64,000 nucleotides of DNA from FEN-1350 sp964643355 (GTDB taxonomy: Bacteria > Planctomycetota > Phycisphaerae > Sedimentisphaerales > Anaerohalosphaeraceae), in contig CAZXPW010000003.1 of NCBI GenBank assembly GCA_964643355.1, positions 1-64,000 on the forward strand, in the 5' to 3' direction. Positions 17,183 through 26,341 of this stretch are shown piece by piece (position 1 is the first letter of the stretch; every line of letters begins with the position of its first letter). The notes under the pieces were generated by a model, which did no database searches, was not told the DNA's origin, and was given only the letters and a program-made list of their open reading frames with translations. Made by a program: the position numbers and the translations under genes.

Positions 17183-19576
17183 ATGTTCAAATGCCGGAGT
17201 CAAATCATGACGAAGCGATTTTCACTGACGATTTTTGTGCTTTCATTGATGTTGGCCGCCGCATCCGGCCTCCAGGCCGGGACGATCCAAGTCCAGGCCG
17301 ACAAGCCCGGCCACGAGGTTGCCAAGACCCTTTGGGGCATCTTCTTTGAGGATATCAACCTGTCCGTCGATGGGGGCATCTATCCGGAACTGGTACGGAA
17401 TCGATCCTTTGAGGATTCGGAAAAACCGGAATTCTGGAAGCTTGTCAATGTCGGCGACGGCAAGAGTGAAATGTCCATCGACGATCGCCAGCCGCTTAAT
17501 CCCTTTAACCGACGCAGCTTGCAAGTCAAACTGAACGGCGCCTCGATCCTCAAGAACGAGGGCTATTGGGGCATGTCGTTGGTCCAGGGCGACAGCTATC
17601 ATCTGCGCCTCGCCGCGCGTGCCGCCGACGGATTCAAAGGCCCCCTGAGGATTTTAATCGAACGCCCCAGCGGCGGCGACATCGTCGAAGGATCGATCAC
17701 CGGCCTGACCGATCGTTGGAAATGGTTCGACCTGGACTTGACGGCCTCGGCGACTGAACCGAAAGCCGGATTGGCGATTTGCGTTGAGGGCAGGGGAACG
17801 CTGTGGCTGGACATGGTGTCGTTGATGCCAAAAAAGACCTGGAAAGACCACGGTCTTCGTCCGGACATCTGTGAGATGCTCAGCGACCTCAAGCCCGCGT
17901 TTGTCCGATTCCCCGGCGGGTGCTGGGTCGAAGGCGACGATATGGCCCACATGTACCACTGGAAGAATACCATCGGCGATCCGGCCGTGCGCACGCCGCT
18001 GTGGAACATCTGGGGCTACTGGGCCACGCACGGCGTCGGCTACCACGAATATCTGCAACTGAGCGAAGACCTGGGAGCCGAACCCTTGTTCTGCATCAAT
18101 GTCGGCATGTCGCACAAGGAAGTGATCCCGATGGACCGGATGGGTCAGTGGGTACAGGACGCGCTGGATGCCATCGAGTATGCCAACGGGCCGGTTGATA
18201 GCGTGTGGGGTTCGCTGCGGGCCAAGAACGGCCACCCGGCCCCGTTCAACATGAAGTATCTGGAGATCGGTAACGAAAACGGCGGACCGGCTTACAACGA
18301 ACGGTGGGAATGGTTCCATCGGGCCATCAAAGCGCGGTACCCGGAGATCGTCCTGATCGCCAATGTCTGGGGCGGCTATCCCCGCAATCCGATGCCCGAG
18401 ATCATCGACGAGCATTACTACAATAATCCGGAATTTTTCATGTTGAATGCCCACAAATATGATTCGTATGATCGCAAGGGCCCCAAGGTCTTCGTCGGCG
18501 AATACGCCGTCACGCAGGGCTGCGGGCTGGGCAATCTCCGCGGCGCTATTGGCGAGGCGGCCTTTATGACCGGCCTGGAGCGCAACTCGGATATTGTGGT
18601 CATGGCGGCCTACGCGCCGCTGCTGGTGAATGTCAATCACCGCAAGTGGAATCCGGATCTGATCAACTACGACAGTTCCCGCATCTATGGCCTGCCGAGC
18701 TACTATGTGCAGCAATTGTTCAGCGTCCATCGCGGGGATGTCGTGCTTCCGACGCGGGTCGATGCGCCGATGACCTCGGTCTCCCTGGAAGGCGGCTGTA
18801 TCGGCGTGGGGACCTGGATGACCAAGGCCGAGTTTAAAGATATCAGGGTCGTTAAAGACGGGAAAACGCTATTCGCAAGCGATTTTTCGACGGGGACCGA
18901 CGGCTGGAAGATGTTCGGCGGAGGCCGGTGGCAGATCCGCGACGGCGCGCTGCAGCAGGAGGCGATAACGGAAAATGTCCGGGCGATCGCCGGCGACAAG
19001 AGCTGGAAGGATTATACGCTGACGCTCAAAGCCCGCAAGATCAGCGGCGACGAGGGCTTTTTGATCCTGTTCAATGTCCAGAATGAAGAGGCCAAGAGCT
19101 GGTGGAACATCGGCGGTTGGGGCAACACGCGACACGCCGTGGAGATGGGAGGCGTTTCCGATGACGGTGTTCGCGGGCGCGTCGAAACCGGCAAGTGGTA
19201 CGATATCCGCGTCGAGGTCAAGGGCGACAAAGTCAAATGTTTCCTCGACGACAAGCTCATCCACGACATGACCACGCCGTCGATGAAGGCGCTGTATGCC
19301 AGTTCGACGCTGGACAAGGCCGCCAACCAGATCATTGTAAAGGTTGTCAATGTGGACACAAAACCACAGGATACAGAGATTGATCTGGGGACTGTCAGCG
19401 TCGGCAAGACGGCCGAGAGGATCGTGCTGACCAGCGAGAAATCGACGGATGAAAATTCTCTGTCCGAGCCGAAGAAGGTTGCGCCCGTCGCCGATTCGGT
19501 GGAGATCGCCGGAGCGAAGTTCAAGGCGACCTTCGTACCCAATTCGCTGACGGTGTTACGGATTCCGGTGAAATAA
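17183..19576 (+). CDS. GH51-type alpha-L-arabinofuranosidase with inserted LamG-like domain
   Basis: A 797-aa exported glycosidase removing arabinofuranose from arabinan or arabinoxylan. A signal peptide ends near GLQAG. An N-terminal sandwich region (KTLWGIFFEDINLSVDGG) precedes the barrel; the acid/base is Glu365 in EIGNENG and the nucleophile Glu440 in FVGEYAV. Residues about 565-695 (FSTGTDGWKMFGGGRWQIRD onward) are an extra concanavalin-like domain placed between the barrel and the C-terminal beta-sandwich. GGAG lies 8 nt before the ATG at 17183; an alternative start is the ATG at 17207. A sodium/solute symporter follows 133 nt later, suggesting uptake of the released sugar. Confidence 0.9.
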   Translation: MFKCRSQIMTKRFSLTIFVLSLMLAAASGLQAGTIQVQADKPGHEVAKTLWGIFFEDINLSVDGGIYPELVRNRSFEDSEKPEFWKLVNVGDGKSEMSIDDRQPLNPFNRRSLQVKLNGASILKNEGYWGMSLVQGDSYHLRLAARAADGFKGPLRILIERPSGGDIVEGSITGLTDRWKWFDLDLTASATEPKAGLAICVEGRGTLWLDMVSLMPKKTWKDHGLRPDICEMLSDLKPAFVRFPGGCWVEGDDMAHMYHWKNTIGDPAVRTPLWNIWGYWATHGVGYHEYLQLSEDLGAEPLFCINVGMSHKEVIPMDRMGQWVQDALDAIEYANGPVDSVWGSLRAKNGHPAPFNMKYLEIGNENGGPAYNERWEWFHRAIKARYPEIVLIANVWGGYPRNPMPEIIDEHYYNNPEFFMLNAHKYDSYDRKGPKVFVGEYAVTQGCGLGNLRGAIGEAAFMTGLERNSDIVVMAAYAPLLVNVNHRKWNPDLINYDSSRIYGLPSYYVQQLFSVHRGDVVLPTRVDAPMTSVSLEGGCIGVGTWMTKAEFKDIRVVKDGKTLFASDFSTGTDGWKMFGGGRWQIRDGALQQEAITENVRAIAGDKSWKDYTLTLKARKISGDEGFLILFNVQNEEAKSWWNIGGWGNTRHAVEMGGVSDDGVRGRVETGKWYDIRVEVKGDKVKCFLDDKLIHDMTTPSMKALYASSTLDKAANQIIVKVVNVDTKPQDTEIDLGTVSVGKTAERIVLTSEKSTDENSLSEPKKVAPVADSVEIAGAKFKATFVPNSLTVLRIPVK

Positions 19577-19642
19577 ATCATAATCCCCGCTTTCGGTTTT
19601 GGAACCCCCAACAGAAAGTTGGTGCTTGGCGGCAGGAATTTC

Positions 19643-19671
19643 TTGACAAATGCAGAAGATTTGTGTGGGAT
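19643..19671 (+). promoter_or_regulatory. Possible promoter of the symporter gene
   Basis: Perfect TTGACA with a 17-nt spacer, but the -10 candidate TGGGAT is poor. It lies in the gap between the GH51 gene and the symporter, so transcription of the latter may be partly independent. Confidence 0.35.
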
Positions 19672-19709
19672 ATTCGCTTAACAAATCCCAGAAATGGAAA
19701 GGATAGCCA

Positions 19710-21494
19710 ATGAACGGATTTCCGGAATTGCTGGCCGCGGCGTTATTTACGAGTTTGGACTGGTGGATGATCGCGGGATATTTTGCGATCCTGTTGGGGC
19801 TGGCCTGGTGGGTTATCAGCAAAAGCAAGGACACGGCGGATGACTATTTTCTGGCTGGCCGCAATCTCGGCTGGTTTGTGGTGGGCGCGTCCATCTTCGC
19901 CTCCAATATCGGTTCCGAACACCTGGTCGGCTTGGCTGGTTCCGGCTGTACCGACGGCGTGGCAATGGCACACTATGAACTTCATGCGTGGTGTCTGCTG
20001 ATTCTGGCCTGGGTACTGGTGCCGTTCTATGTGCGGTCGCGTGTGTTCACCATGCCGGAGTTTTTGGAGAGGCGTTTCTCGCCGACGGCGCGGTGGGTAT
20101 TGTCGATCATCTCGCTGGTGGCTTATGTGGTGACCAAGATGGCGGTAGGAATCTTTGCCGGCGGCGTGGTGTTCAGCGTGCTGTTGCCGGAAATCAATTT
20201 CATGGGGTTGGATACTTTCTGGGTGGGATCGATTCTGGTGATAGTGCTGACCGGCCTCTATACGGTGCTCGGAGGAATGCGGGCGGTGGCCTATACCGAG
20301 GCGCTGCAGACGATCATTTTGATTATGGGTTCGATCCTTGTGACATTCTTCGGACTGAAAGCCCTTGGCGGATGGCAGGAACTTCGCAGTATCTGCGGGT
20401 CGGATATGTTCAATCTGTGGAAGCCGCTGATTCCGGCGGGGGTGGAGGGGACCTGGGCTCCGGTGAAGGAAGCCGGCCGGATGGCATGGTACTTCAACGA
20501 CAACTATCCGTGGCTGGGGATGCTGTTCTGCGCGCCGATCGTCGGGCTGTGGTACTGGTGCACGGATCAATATATCGTGCAGCGCGTGCTGGGCGCGCCG
20601 AATGAGCGCGAGGCGCGGCGAGGCGCGATCTGCGCATCGTTCTTTAAGCTGCTGCCGGTGTTTATCTTCATCATCCCGGGCATGATCTGTTTTGCCCTGG
20701 CCAAGAGCGGCAAGGTGGCGGAGATTCAGAGCACCCTGTTTTCGGCGGCCGGAGAGCTGAACCGCGCTCAATCGCAGAAGGCGTTTCCGCTGCTGGTGGC
20801 CTATATTTTGCCGGCGGGGATTCGGGGGTTGGTGGTGGCGGGTCTGCTGGCGGCGCTGATGAGTTCTCTTGCGGGGGCGTTCAACGCGTCGGCGACGCTG
20901 TTTACGATGGACCTTTACAGCAAGTTTAAACCGAACACCTCGCAGCATCGGCTGGTGTGGATGGGCCGGATCGCGACGGTGATTATGGTGATCATCGGCC
21001 TGCTGTGGATCCCGGTGATCCGCGGCAGCAAGGGGTTGTACGATTACCTGCAGGGCGTACAGGCGTATCTGGCGCCGCCCATCTTTGCGGTGTTTTTCTG
21101 CGGCGTGTTCAACAAACGGCTCAATGCCAAGGGCTGTTTGTCGGCACTGGTGATCGGATTTTTGATGGGTCTATTCCGGCTGATCATCGATACGCCCGTC
21201 AAGCTTTCCGAGGGAAGCTATACCTATCCCGAAGGTTCATTCTTCTGGATCATGAATAACTTTTTCTTCCAGTATTACAGCGTGTTGATCTTTGTGGTGT
21301 GTATCGCGGTCATGCATATTGTGAGCTATTTGTCCGAGGCCCCGGACTATGCCAAGATTTCCGGGTTGACCTATGGGACCGTGACTGACGAACAGCGGCG
21401 ACAGTCACGGGCCAGTTGGAGCGCGGCCGATGTCATCGCGTCTGCGATCGTGCTGGCGCTGATCCTGGGAGCGTATCTGTACTTTAGAGGATAA
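19710..21494 (+). CDS. Sodium/solute symporter (SSS family)
   Basis: A 594-aa inner-membrane transporter with about 14 hydrophobic segments. SSS signatures include SKSKDTADDYFLAGRNLGW early in the protein and ASNIGSEHLVGLAGSG, with GGMRAVAYTEALQTIILI and LVVAGLLAALMSSLAGAFNASATL further on; the latter carries the Ser/Thr residues of the second sodium site. These features match the SGLT/galactose-type branch used by planctomycetes and bacteroidetes for sugars. GAAAGGA precedes the ATG. Given the upstream arabinofuranosidase, arabinose or an oligosaccharide is a reasonable but unproved substrate. Confidence 0.9.
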   Translation: MNGFPELLAAALFTSLDWWMIAGYFAILLGLAWWVISKSKDTADDYFLAGRNLGWFVVGASIFASNIGSEHLVGLAGSGCTDGVAMAHYELHAWCLLILAWVLVPFYVRSRVFTMPEFLERRFSPTARWVLSIISLVAYVVTKMAVGIFAGGVVFSVLLPEINFMGLDTFWVGSILVIVLTGLYTVLGGMRAVAYTEALQTIILIMGSILVTFFGLKALGGWQELRSICGSDMFNLWKPLIPAGVEGTWAPVKEAGRMAWYFNDNYPWLGMLFCAPIVGLWYWCTDQYIVQRVLGAPNEREARRGAICASFFKLLPVFIFIIPGMICFALAKSGKVAEIQSTLFSAAGELNRAQSQKAFPLLVAYILPAGIRGLVVAGLLAALMSSLAGAFNASATLFTMDLYSKFKPNTSQHRLVWMGRIATVIMVIIGLLWIPVIRGSKGLYDYLQGVQAYLAPPIFAVFFCGVFNKRLNAKGCLSALVIGFLMGLFRLIIDTPVKLSEGSYTYPEGSFFWIMNNFFFQYYSVLIFVVCIAVMHIVSYLSEAPDYAKISGLTYGTVTDEQRRQSRASWSAADVIASAIVLALILGAYLYFRG

Positions 21495-21639
21495 AAGGAA
21501 AGGGGCAAATGGCAAATTGAAACGGCCCTCGCGCAAAAGACAAGAAGTCAGCGGCGAGCAGTGAGTAACCAGCAACAGACAATAATAGACGCGATGATCT
21601 GGATTGCGACGATTCGATCAAGCGAACGCATGGAACAGG

Positions 21640-21669
21640 TGGGCGGCCCATAAGGCCGCCCATTTTTTT
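21640..21669 (+). terminator. Strong intrinsic terminator after the symporter
   Basis: A 9-bp stem TGGGCGGCC / GGCCGCCCA with a 5-nt loop, followed by seven T. It lies about 145 nt past the symporter stop. Confidence 0.88.
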
Positions 21670-21694
21670 CAATAAAGCACCGAGGAAATTGGAA

Positions 21695-22774
21695 TCATCT
21701 TTTAACGCGGGCGTTTCCCTGCCAGATGCTCCAGATCTGATCTTCGTCGGCCGGCTGGGCATAATCGGTCAGCAGGGTCGTGGTCAGGGCGCCGGTCGCC
21801 CATCCGAACTGGATCCATTTTTCCGGTTCCCAGCCGCGAAGGATGGCATAGAGCAGACCGCCGACAAAACCGTCGCCGCCTCCGATCCGATCGAGCACGG
21901 GGATCTCCCGGGGTTCGACGACATGCCAGTTGTCGCCTTCGAGCATAATCGCGCCCCAGAGGTGACAGTTGGCGTTGACGACTTGTCGGAGGGTGGTCGC
22001 AAAAACGGCGGCGTTGGGAAAGGCCCTTTTGACCTTGTGGATCATGGCTTTGAAGCTATCGATCTTGCCGGACAGATTTTTGCCGCCGGCCTCCGGGCCT
22101 TCGATCCCCAGGCAGAGTTGGAAATCCTCTTCGTTGCCGACAAGGACATCGGAGACGCCGGCAATCTGCGTGAAGATGTCTCGCAGTTCGGCCTGACGAC
22201 CCTTCCAAAATGAGGCGCGGTAGTTCAGGTCAAAGGAGATTCGGGTTCCGAACTTTTTGGCGGCCCTGGCCAATTCGAGACAGAAGGCGCCGGTCTGAGG
22301 CGACAGGGCGCCGATCAGACCGGACAAATGAACGATTTGCACGCCCTCGCGGCCGAAAATCCGGTCGAGGTCAAAGTCGTTGACATTCAGCGTTCGTCCG
22401 ACCTCGCCGGCGCGGTCGTTGTGAACCCGCGGGCCGCGGGCGCCAAAGCCGGAGTCGGCGATATTGAACTGGTGGCGATACCCCCATGGTCCGCCCTGTT
22501 CGACATCCTTGCCCTCGTAAGCGATATGGCGACCGGCAAGATCGTTCTTGATAAACCGAGCAATGGGGCTATCTTTGACAAAGGTCGTGAGAAGCTTGAC
22601 GGGCAGACCCAGATACCCGGATACGCTCAGGACATTTGACTCGGCGCTCGTCGCCTGCAGGATATACATGGCGCTGCTGTGGACCGGCTGGCCATTGACC
22701 GGCGTGATCCGAACTCCCATACTCGTGGGGGCTACCAGGGAAAATGCATAGTCTTTTCGCAGTTGAATCGTCAT
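21695..22774 (-). CDS. PfkB-family sugar kinase, probable 2-dehydro-3-deoxygluconokinase
   Basis: A 359-aa ribokinase-fold kinase. The catalytic signature near the C-terminus is DRIGGGDGFVGG with Asp301 as the base (GGGD in place of the usual GAGD). ISFDLNYRASFW and DVLVGNEEDFQ are typical of 2-keto-3-deoxygluconate kinases, which phosphorylate KDG from pectin or alginate breakdown. The protein is slightly longer than the family norm of 310-340 aa. The ATG at 22774 has GGAAAGGA upstream and lies downstream of a promoter at 22830; the longer frame runs through that promoter. Convergent to the symporter, it fits a pectin/arabinan-use theme. Confidence 0.82.
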   Translation of the reverse strand: MTIQLRKDYAFSLVAPTSMGVRITPVNGQPVHSSAMYILQATSAESNVLSVSGYLGLPVKLLTTFVKDSPIARFIKNDLAGRHIAYEGKDVEQGGPWGYRHQFNIADSGFGARGPRVHNDRAGEVGRTLNVNDFDLDRIFGREGVQIVHLSGLIGALSPQTGAFCLELARAAKKFGTRISFDLNYRASFWKGRQAELRDIFTQIAGVSDVLVGNEEDFQLCLGIEGPEAGGKNLSGKIDSFKAMIHKVKRAFPNAAVFATTLRQVVNANCHLWGAIMLEGDNWHVVEPREIPVLDRIGGGDGFVGGLLYAILRGWEPEKWIQFGWATGALTTTLLTDYAQPADEDQIWSIWQGNARVKR

Positions 22775-22829
22775 CGTCACTGTCCTTTCCTTCTGCCATG
22801 CTACCGGTATATTTCGATCCGACCCTGAA

Positions 22830-22858
22830 ATCATGGCATCTTCGCCGGACTCTGTCAA
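22830..22858 (-). promoter_or_regulatory. Candidate promoter of the sugar kinase gene
   Basis: On the minus strand, perfect TTGACA, a 17-nt spacer and CATGAT. It gives a leader of about 50 nt to the ATG at 22774. Confidence 0.52.
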
Positions 22859-22929
22859 CCCTCTCTTCGAGGATAATGTCCAGTGACAATATCCGATGAT
22901 GATCTTCGATGATTCTTCTGGATACAACA

Positions 22930-22979
22930 AAGGCCCGAACAGGACCTATGGTACAAGCCATAAGCGCTGTCCGGGCCTT
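22930..22979 (-). terminator. Terminator-like hairpin after the orphan gene
   Basis: A long stem (AAGGCCCGGACAG against CTGTTCGGGCCTT, one G-T pair) encloses an inner TATGG/CCATA hairpin; on the minus strand it is followed by TTTGTTGTAT, a weak T tract. It lies about 60 nt after the stop of the gene at 23038. Confidence 0.55.
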
Positions 22980-23037
22980 CGGTTTGGATTGTTCAGGCGG
23001 GCCGGAAGACAACCGGTCCGTCTGCGCCATTCAGTCT

Positions 23038-23463
23038 TTAGGAGGCCTTGCCGGCGTGCTGGAGAGTCCGGGCGGTCAGTTCTTTAAAGGACTCGCATTG
23101 AATGTCCTTGGTAAACCAGCCGTGCTCATCCATGGCATAGACCTTCAACGACTGGCTTTCGATTTCGTTGACGCGGTTGGTGCGGATCAGTTCGTTGAAG
23201 GCCAGCTTTCGCATCATGATGTCGTTGTCGGTGGTGGCGTCGGTGTTTTCGATGACGCTGAGGAGGAAATCCAGTTCGAGGATTTCCATGCCGCCGTTCA
23301 TATCGCGGTTGCGTTTCATCCGCGGGGTGGCTTCGGCGGGTTTGGCGACATCGCTATCCTTGCCGATTACCGCGCGGGCGCCCGGTGCGGGCATCGCAAC
23401 GGCGGTGTTGGAGTAACGGCCTCGTCCCGTAATTTGCGTTTTGTTGATCGTGTTTGTGTCCAT
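23038..23463 (-). CDS. Hypothetical protein, soluble, unrecognised
   Basis: I do not recognise this 141-aa protein. It has no signal peptide, membrane segment or metal-binding motif. The N-terminal 45 residues are low in hydrophobics and rich in Ala, Pro and Gly; from about residue 50 (MNGGMEILELDFLLSVIE) it becomes helical and acidic. The start at 23463 has AAAGGTGA about 5 nt upstream. The frame continues open upstream, and an ATG at 23739 has an equally good AAAGGG site, which would give a 234-aa product; a promoter at 23880-23907 allows either. A terminator-like hairpin follows. It stands alone. Confidence 0.5.
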   Translation of the reverse strand: MDTNTINKTQITGRGRYSNTAVAMPAPGARAVIGKDSDVAKPAEATPRMKRNRDMNGGMEILELDFLLSVIENTDATTDNDIMMRKLAFNELIRTNRVNEIESQSLKVYAMDEHGWFTKDIQCESFKELTARTLQHAGKAS

Positions 23464-23879
23464 CTCGTTCACCTTTGAATCCCTTACATGCAATGCCGTG
23501 GTTATCGTTTCCACCTCCGGTTTGAAGATCTGTCCGTCGGCCGAGACCGACGATGCATCAGATCCGGAAACCGAGGCACCGAATTGTTCTGCTGGGTCTG
23601 GAAGAACTGCGATGGCAGGGGCACAACGGAACCGGTTGACGGCCTTTCGGCTGACGGCTGTCCGTTGCCATGGCATCGCGATCCGAGCGATCCCGCCTTT
23701 GCCGAACTGGTTCCATACTGCGATACGATATCTCGCCATCCGTTGCCCTTTGGGTCCACGCTGATTCCATTCGATCGGGTAATTCCTTTCACCTATCGTA
23801 TCGGCTGTGGCGAAAATTTTGCTTGAGGCATTTTCACGGCCGTGCTCGGCGCTCGGATCACCCAGAATATCACCGTCCG

Positions 23880-23907
23880 ATAATACCAATTTCGAAGGGT
23901 ATGGCAA
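23880..23907 (-). promoter_or_regulatory. Candidate promoter of the orphan protein gene
   Basis: On the minus strand, TTGCCA, a 16-nt spacer and TATTAT. Transcription would start near 23873, leaving a leader of 134 nt (start 23739) or 410 nt (start 23463). Confidence 0.52.
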
Positions 23908-24104
23908 GAGTGATTTTCGCAAACTTTGCGCAATTTACGAAGAGTCGCATTTTCTCTAATTTACCACAAAAAACCTTTAACAAATTGACACTTAGTGGAA
24001 TCCGAACCAATTCGAGGAATCCGAAAATCGTTGCCGCTCGTTTCGGGCAATCCGCCCATCTATATGACATCGTTGGTGCCGCAAGGGGTTGGCTGTTCAT
24101 AGAA

Positions 24105-24134
24105 TTGTCTTCCTGTCATGGAGGGAATTATAAC
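24105..24134 (+). promoter_or_regulatory. Candidate promoter of the queG-like gene
   Basis: TTGTCT, an 18-nt spacer and TATAAC, about 70 nt upstream of the chosen ATG. The -35 match is only moderate. Confidence 0.4.
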
Positions 24135-24205
24135 TTCTCGCGTTTTTGAATCTATTCTTTTCAGAGCGGCTCGACAATGTGGGCGAGGGCTCGTACAATT
24201 GCGAA

Positions 24206-25153
24206 ATGAACTTGACCCAACATGTTAAAGATACGGCGATAGCACTGGGATTTAACGCGGTGGGGATTACCCATGCCGAGCCGGTGGGAGACCGCGATCG
24301 AGACCGATTTGCGCGCTGGTTAGAGACCAAATCCGCGGCGGGAATGGGGTATATGGCCCGAAATTGGGACAAGCGGATGGATCCCCAAATGTTATTGGAT
24401 GGGGCCAGGTCGATTGTATGCGTAGCGCTGAATTACAATCCGCAGAAAGTCGAAGTGGCCGAGTCGTCGCAGGGACCGTATGGACGCATCGCGGATTTTG
24501 CGTTGTATGATGACTATCATGATTTTATTCGCGTTCGGCTGAGGCGATTGGCGGAGGTGATCCGAAAAGCGGTCGCCCCGCAATTGTGCGGGTTCAAGGT
24601 CTGCGTGGATTCGGCGCCGATATTGGAGAGGGCGATCGCCGTGCGGGCGGGGTTGGGATTTTTGGCGGTTCATCGCGGCTTGATCCATCCCGGGCTTGGG
24701 TGCAAAATCCTGTTGGGGGAATTGATCACGACGGCGGAGTTAACGGCGGATGAACCCATGGAAAGGCCGTGTTTGGGATGTCAGAAGTGTATTCGAGTCT
24801 GTCCGACGGGGGCGCTGGGCCGAGACGGAGCATTTGATGCGGGAAAGTGCATCAGCTATCTGACGATCGAACACAAGGGCGAGGTGGATCCGGGGCTGGC
24901 GGGTAAGATCGGCGATCGGCTTTTCGGGTGTGATGCGTGCGTTAATTGCTGTCCGCATCAGTTGAAGGCCCCGGTTGCGTCGAATCCGGACTTTTTTTTT
25001 CATCCGGAGCGGAGATCGATATTGCTCCAGGGTATCCTGAAATGGACGCAAACCGATTTCGATCGCGTTTTCGGCGGATCGCCCGTGCATCGGATCGGGT
25101 TGGATCGGCTGCGACGAAACGCGGGAATCTGTCTGGCGAATCAGCGACGGTAA
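24206..25153 (+). CDS. queG: Epoxyqueuosine reductase (QueG-like), short form
   Basis: A 315-aa cobalamin- and iron-sulfur-dependent reductase of the last step of queuosine tRNA modification. VDSAPILERAIAVRAG carries the catalytic-Asp block. Two 4Fe-4S motifs are intact: CLGCQKCIRVCP from Cys189 and CDACVNCCPHQ from Cys242. The N-terminus TAIALGFNAVGITHAEP is typical. Two deviations: the conserved G-[WF]-x-G-K-[NH] segment reads GFLAVH, so the lysine is missing, and the protein stops shortly after the second cluster, without the HEAT-like C-terminal domain of the 380-aa enzymes. It may therefore be a QueG paralogue. The ATG at 24206 was chosen over 24146 on family alignment. Confidence 0.82.
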   Translation: MNLTQHVKDTAIALGFNAVGITHAEPVGDRDRDRFARWLETKSAAGMGYMARNWDKRMDPQMLLDGARSIVCVALNYNPQKVEVAESSQGPYGRIADFALYDDYHDFIRVRLRRLAEVIRKAVAPQLCGFKVCVDSAPILERAIAVRAGLGFLAVHRGLIHPGLGCKILLGELITTAELTADEPMERPCLGCQKCIRVCPTGALGRDGAFDAGKCISYLTIEHKGEVDPGLAGKIGDRLFGCDACVNCCPHQLKAPVASNPDFFFHPERRSILLQGILKWTQTDFDRVFGGSPVHRIGLDRLRRNAGICLANQRR

Positions 25154-25226
25154 GGCAAATAGATCAAAGGGATCCAGCCGATTTCCCACCGGGGAAAAGA
25201 CTCAGCAATACACAGGAAAAGCGGGG

Positions 25227-26336
25227 TTACGGCACCAGGAAATTATCTGTGCCATCCGTACAGGGGGTTTCCGTTCCGCGATACAGGGAGATTCCCTGCC
25301 GGGTAAAGATGTCGTCGCCGTTGAGAGTTCGTTCTTTCAAGAAATCGGCGCTGCCATCGCGACGCAGAATATTCTGGCCTTGCCCCCGGTGGTTGCTGCT
25401 CATTCGAGCCAGCAACTGGGGATCCGGACGGACATGAAATTCTTCGGAATTGGATTGATCGCCGGGATTGCAATAGATATTTTCAAACAGCGGATTGCGG
25501 TCTGCCAGCAAGAGGGCCGCACCGGTCAAATCAAGTTTGGTATTGGAACAGATGAGTTGGTAACTGTAACTGATATTCTTTCGGCATGGGAAGTCGCATA
25601 AACCGGCGATTTTTTCTGAATCGCCGACGAAGGGGCGCGATTGGCGATGGCCGGGACAAACAAACAAATCCGGGGGTACATAACCGGAGCGAATCAATAT
25701 CCATAAATGGCGCGTATTGGATTGATTTTCAGATCCCTGTTGTCCAACCCTGTACCAGGGCGAACCGGCCTCTATCGGAACCGACGGCAAATGGCCTTCA
25801 TGGTCCTCGGCGTATCGGGTGACGGCCTGGCCGATTCCCCCAAACTTGGCCAGGCAGACCGTTTTCCATGAACTCTGTCGCATGTTTGAAAACACCGGAA
25901 ATCCAATTCCGCTGACGGCTAACACTACCGCGGCAATAGCCGCGACCTCGGCGAGACGAAGCCGGGGAATGCGGGTTTTCAGAGGAGAAGCATTTTGCGT
26001 AAACGATATATTCGATTTATTTTGTTCGGCTCGGATCAGTTCGGGAAGCGAGACCTGCGCGGAATCATCCGAAGATTGTGTTGGGTTTGTCTGCGAAGGG
26101 TTTAGCGACACCGCCTGGTTCAGACGCGCTATGGTCAGTTCTACAAGGTTATCCGGACACGGTTCATATTTGACCGCATCCAATTCCTTGAGGGTTGATT
26201 CGAGATTGTCATACAGTTTTGCGGCTTCCGGATTTTCAGCGATCAAATCCCGCCCCTGATTGATTGAAGCTTCATCTCCACAGCGGAAATAAAAATCCAG
26301 GATAAGGTCCTGCTGTTCCTTACTTAAGCGACTCAT
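25227..26336 (-). CDS. Putative anti-sigma factor with transmembrane helix and DUF1559-like outer domain
   Basis: A 369-aa single-pass membrane protein encoded 5 nt after an ECF sigma factor gene. The cytoplasmic N-terminus (MSRLSKEQQDLILDFYFRCGD) is short and helical like anti-sigma domains but has no zinc-finger cysteines. One transmembrane helix lies at about 128-150 (AEVAAIAAVVLAVSGIGF). The outer part begins like pseudopilin-type DUF1559 proteins (KTVCLAKFGGIGQAVTRYAEDHEGHLP) and ends with SNHRGQGQNILRRDGSADF, a match to their H-X-DG motif. The context strongly suggests it holds the sigma factor inactive until an external signal; the signal is unknown. Confidence 0.74.
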   Translation of the reverse strand: MSRLSKEQQDLILDFYFRCGDEASINQGRDLIAENPEAAKLYDNLESTLKELDAVKYEPCPDNLVELTIARLNQAVSLNPSQTNPTQSSDDSAQVSLPELIRAEQNKSNISFTQNASPLKTRIPRLRLAEVAAIAAVVLAVSGIGFPVFSNMRQSSWKTVCLAKFGGIGQAVTRYAEDHEGHLPSVPIEAGSPWYRVGQQGSENQSNTRHLWILIRSGYVPPDLFVCPGHRQSRPFVGDSEKIAGLCDFPCRKNISYSYQLICSNTKLDLTGAALLLADRNPLFENIYCNPGDQSNSEEFHVRPDPQLLARMSSNHRGQGQNILRRDGSADFLKERTLNGDDIFTRQGISLYRGTETPCTDGTDNFLVP

Positions 26337-26341
26337 ACGAA

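Larger units (their letters stand above)
23464..24205. other. Long intergenic region between divergent genes
   Basis: About 740 nt without a firmly supported gene. It holds divergent promoter candidates at 23880-23907 (minus) and 24105-24134 (plus). The minus-strand frame of the orphan protein stays open through 23922 and may be coding from 23739. Around 23930-23995 the sequence is AT-rich. I see no tRNA or known riboswitch. Confidence 0.5.

Noticed and set aside
19743..20948. 401-codon minus-strand frame
   Set aside because: Antisense to the sodium/solute symporter; Arg/His-rich, no domain pattern.
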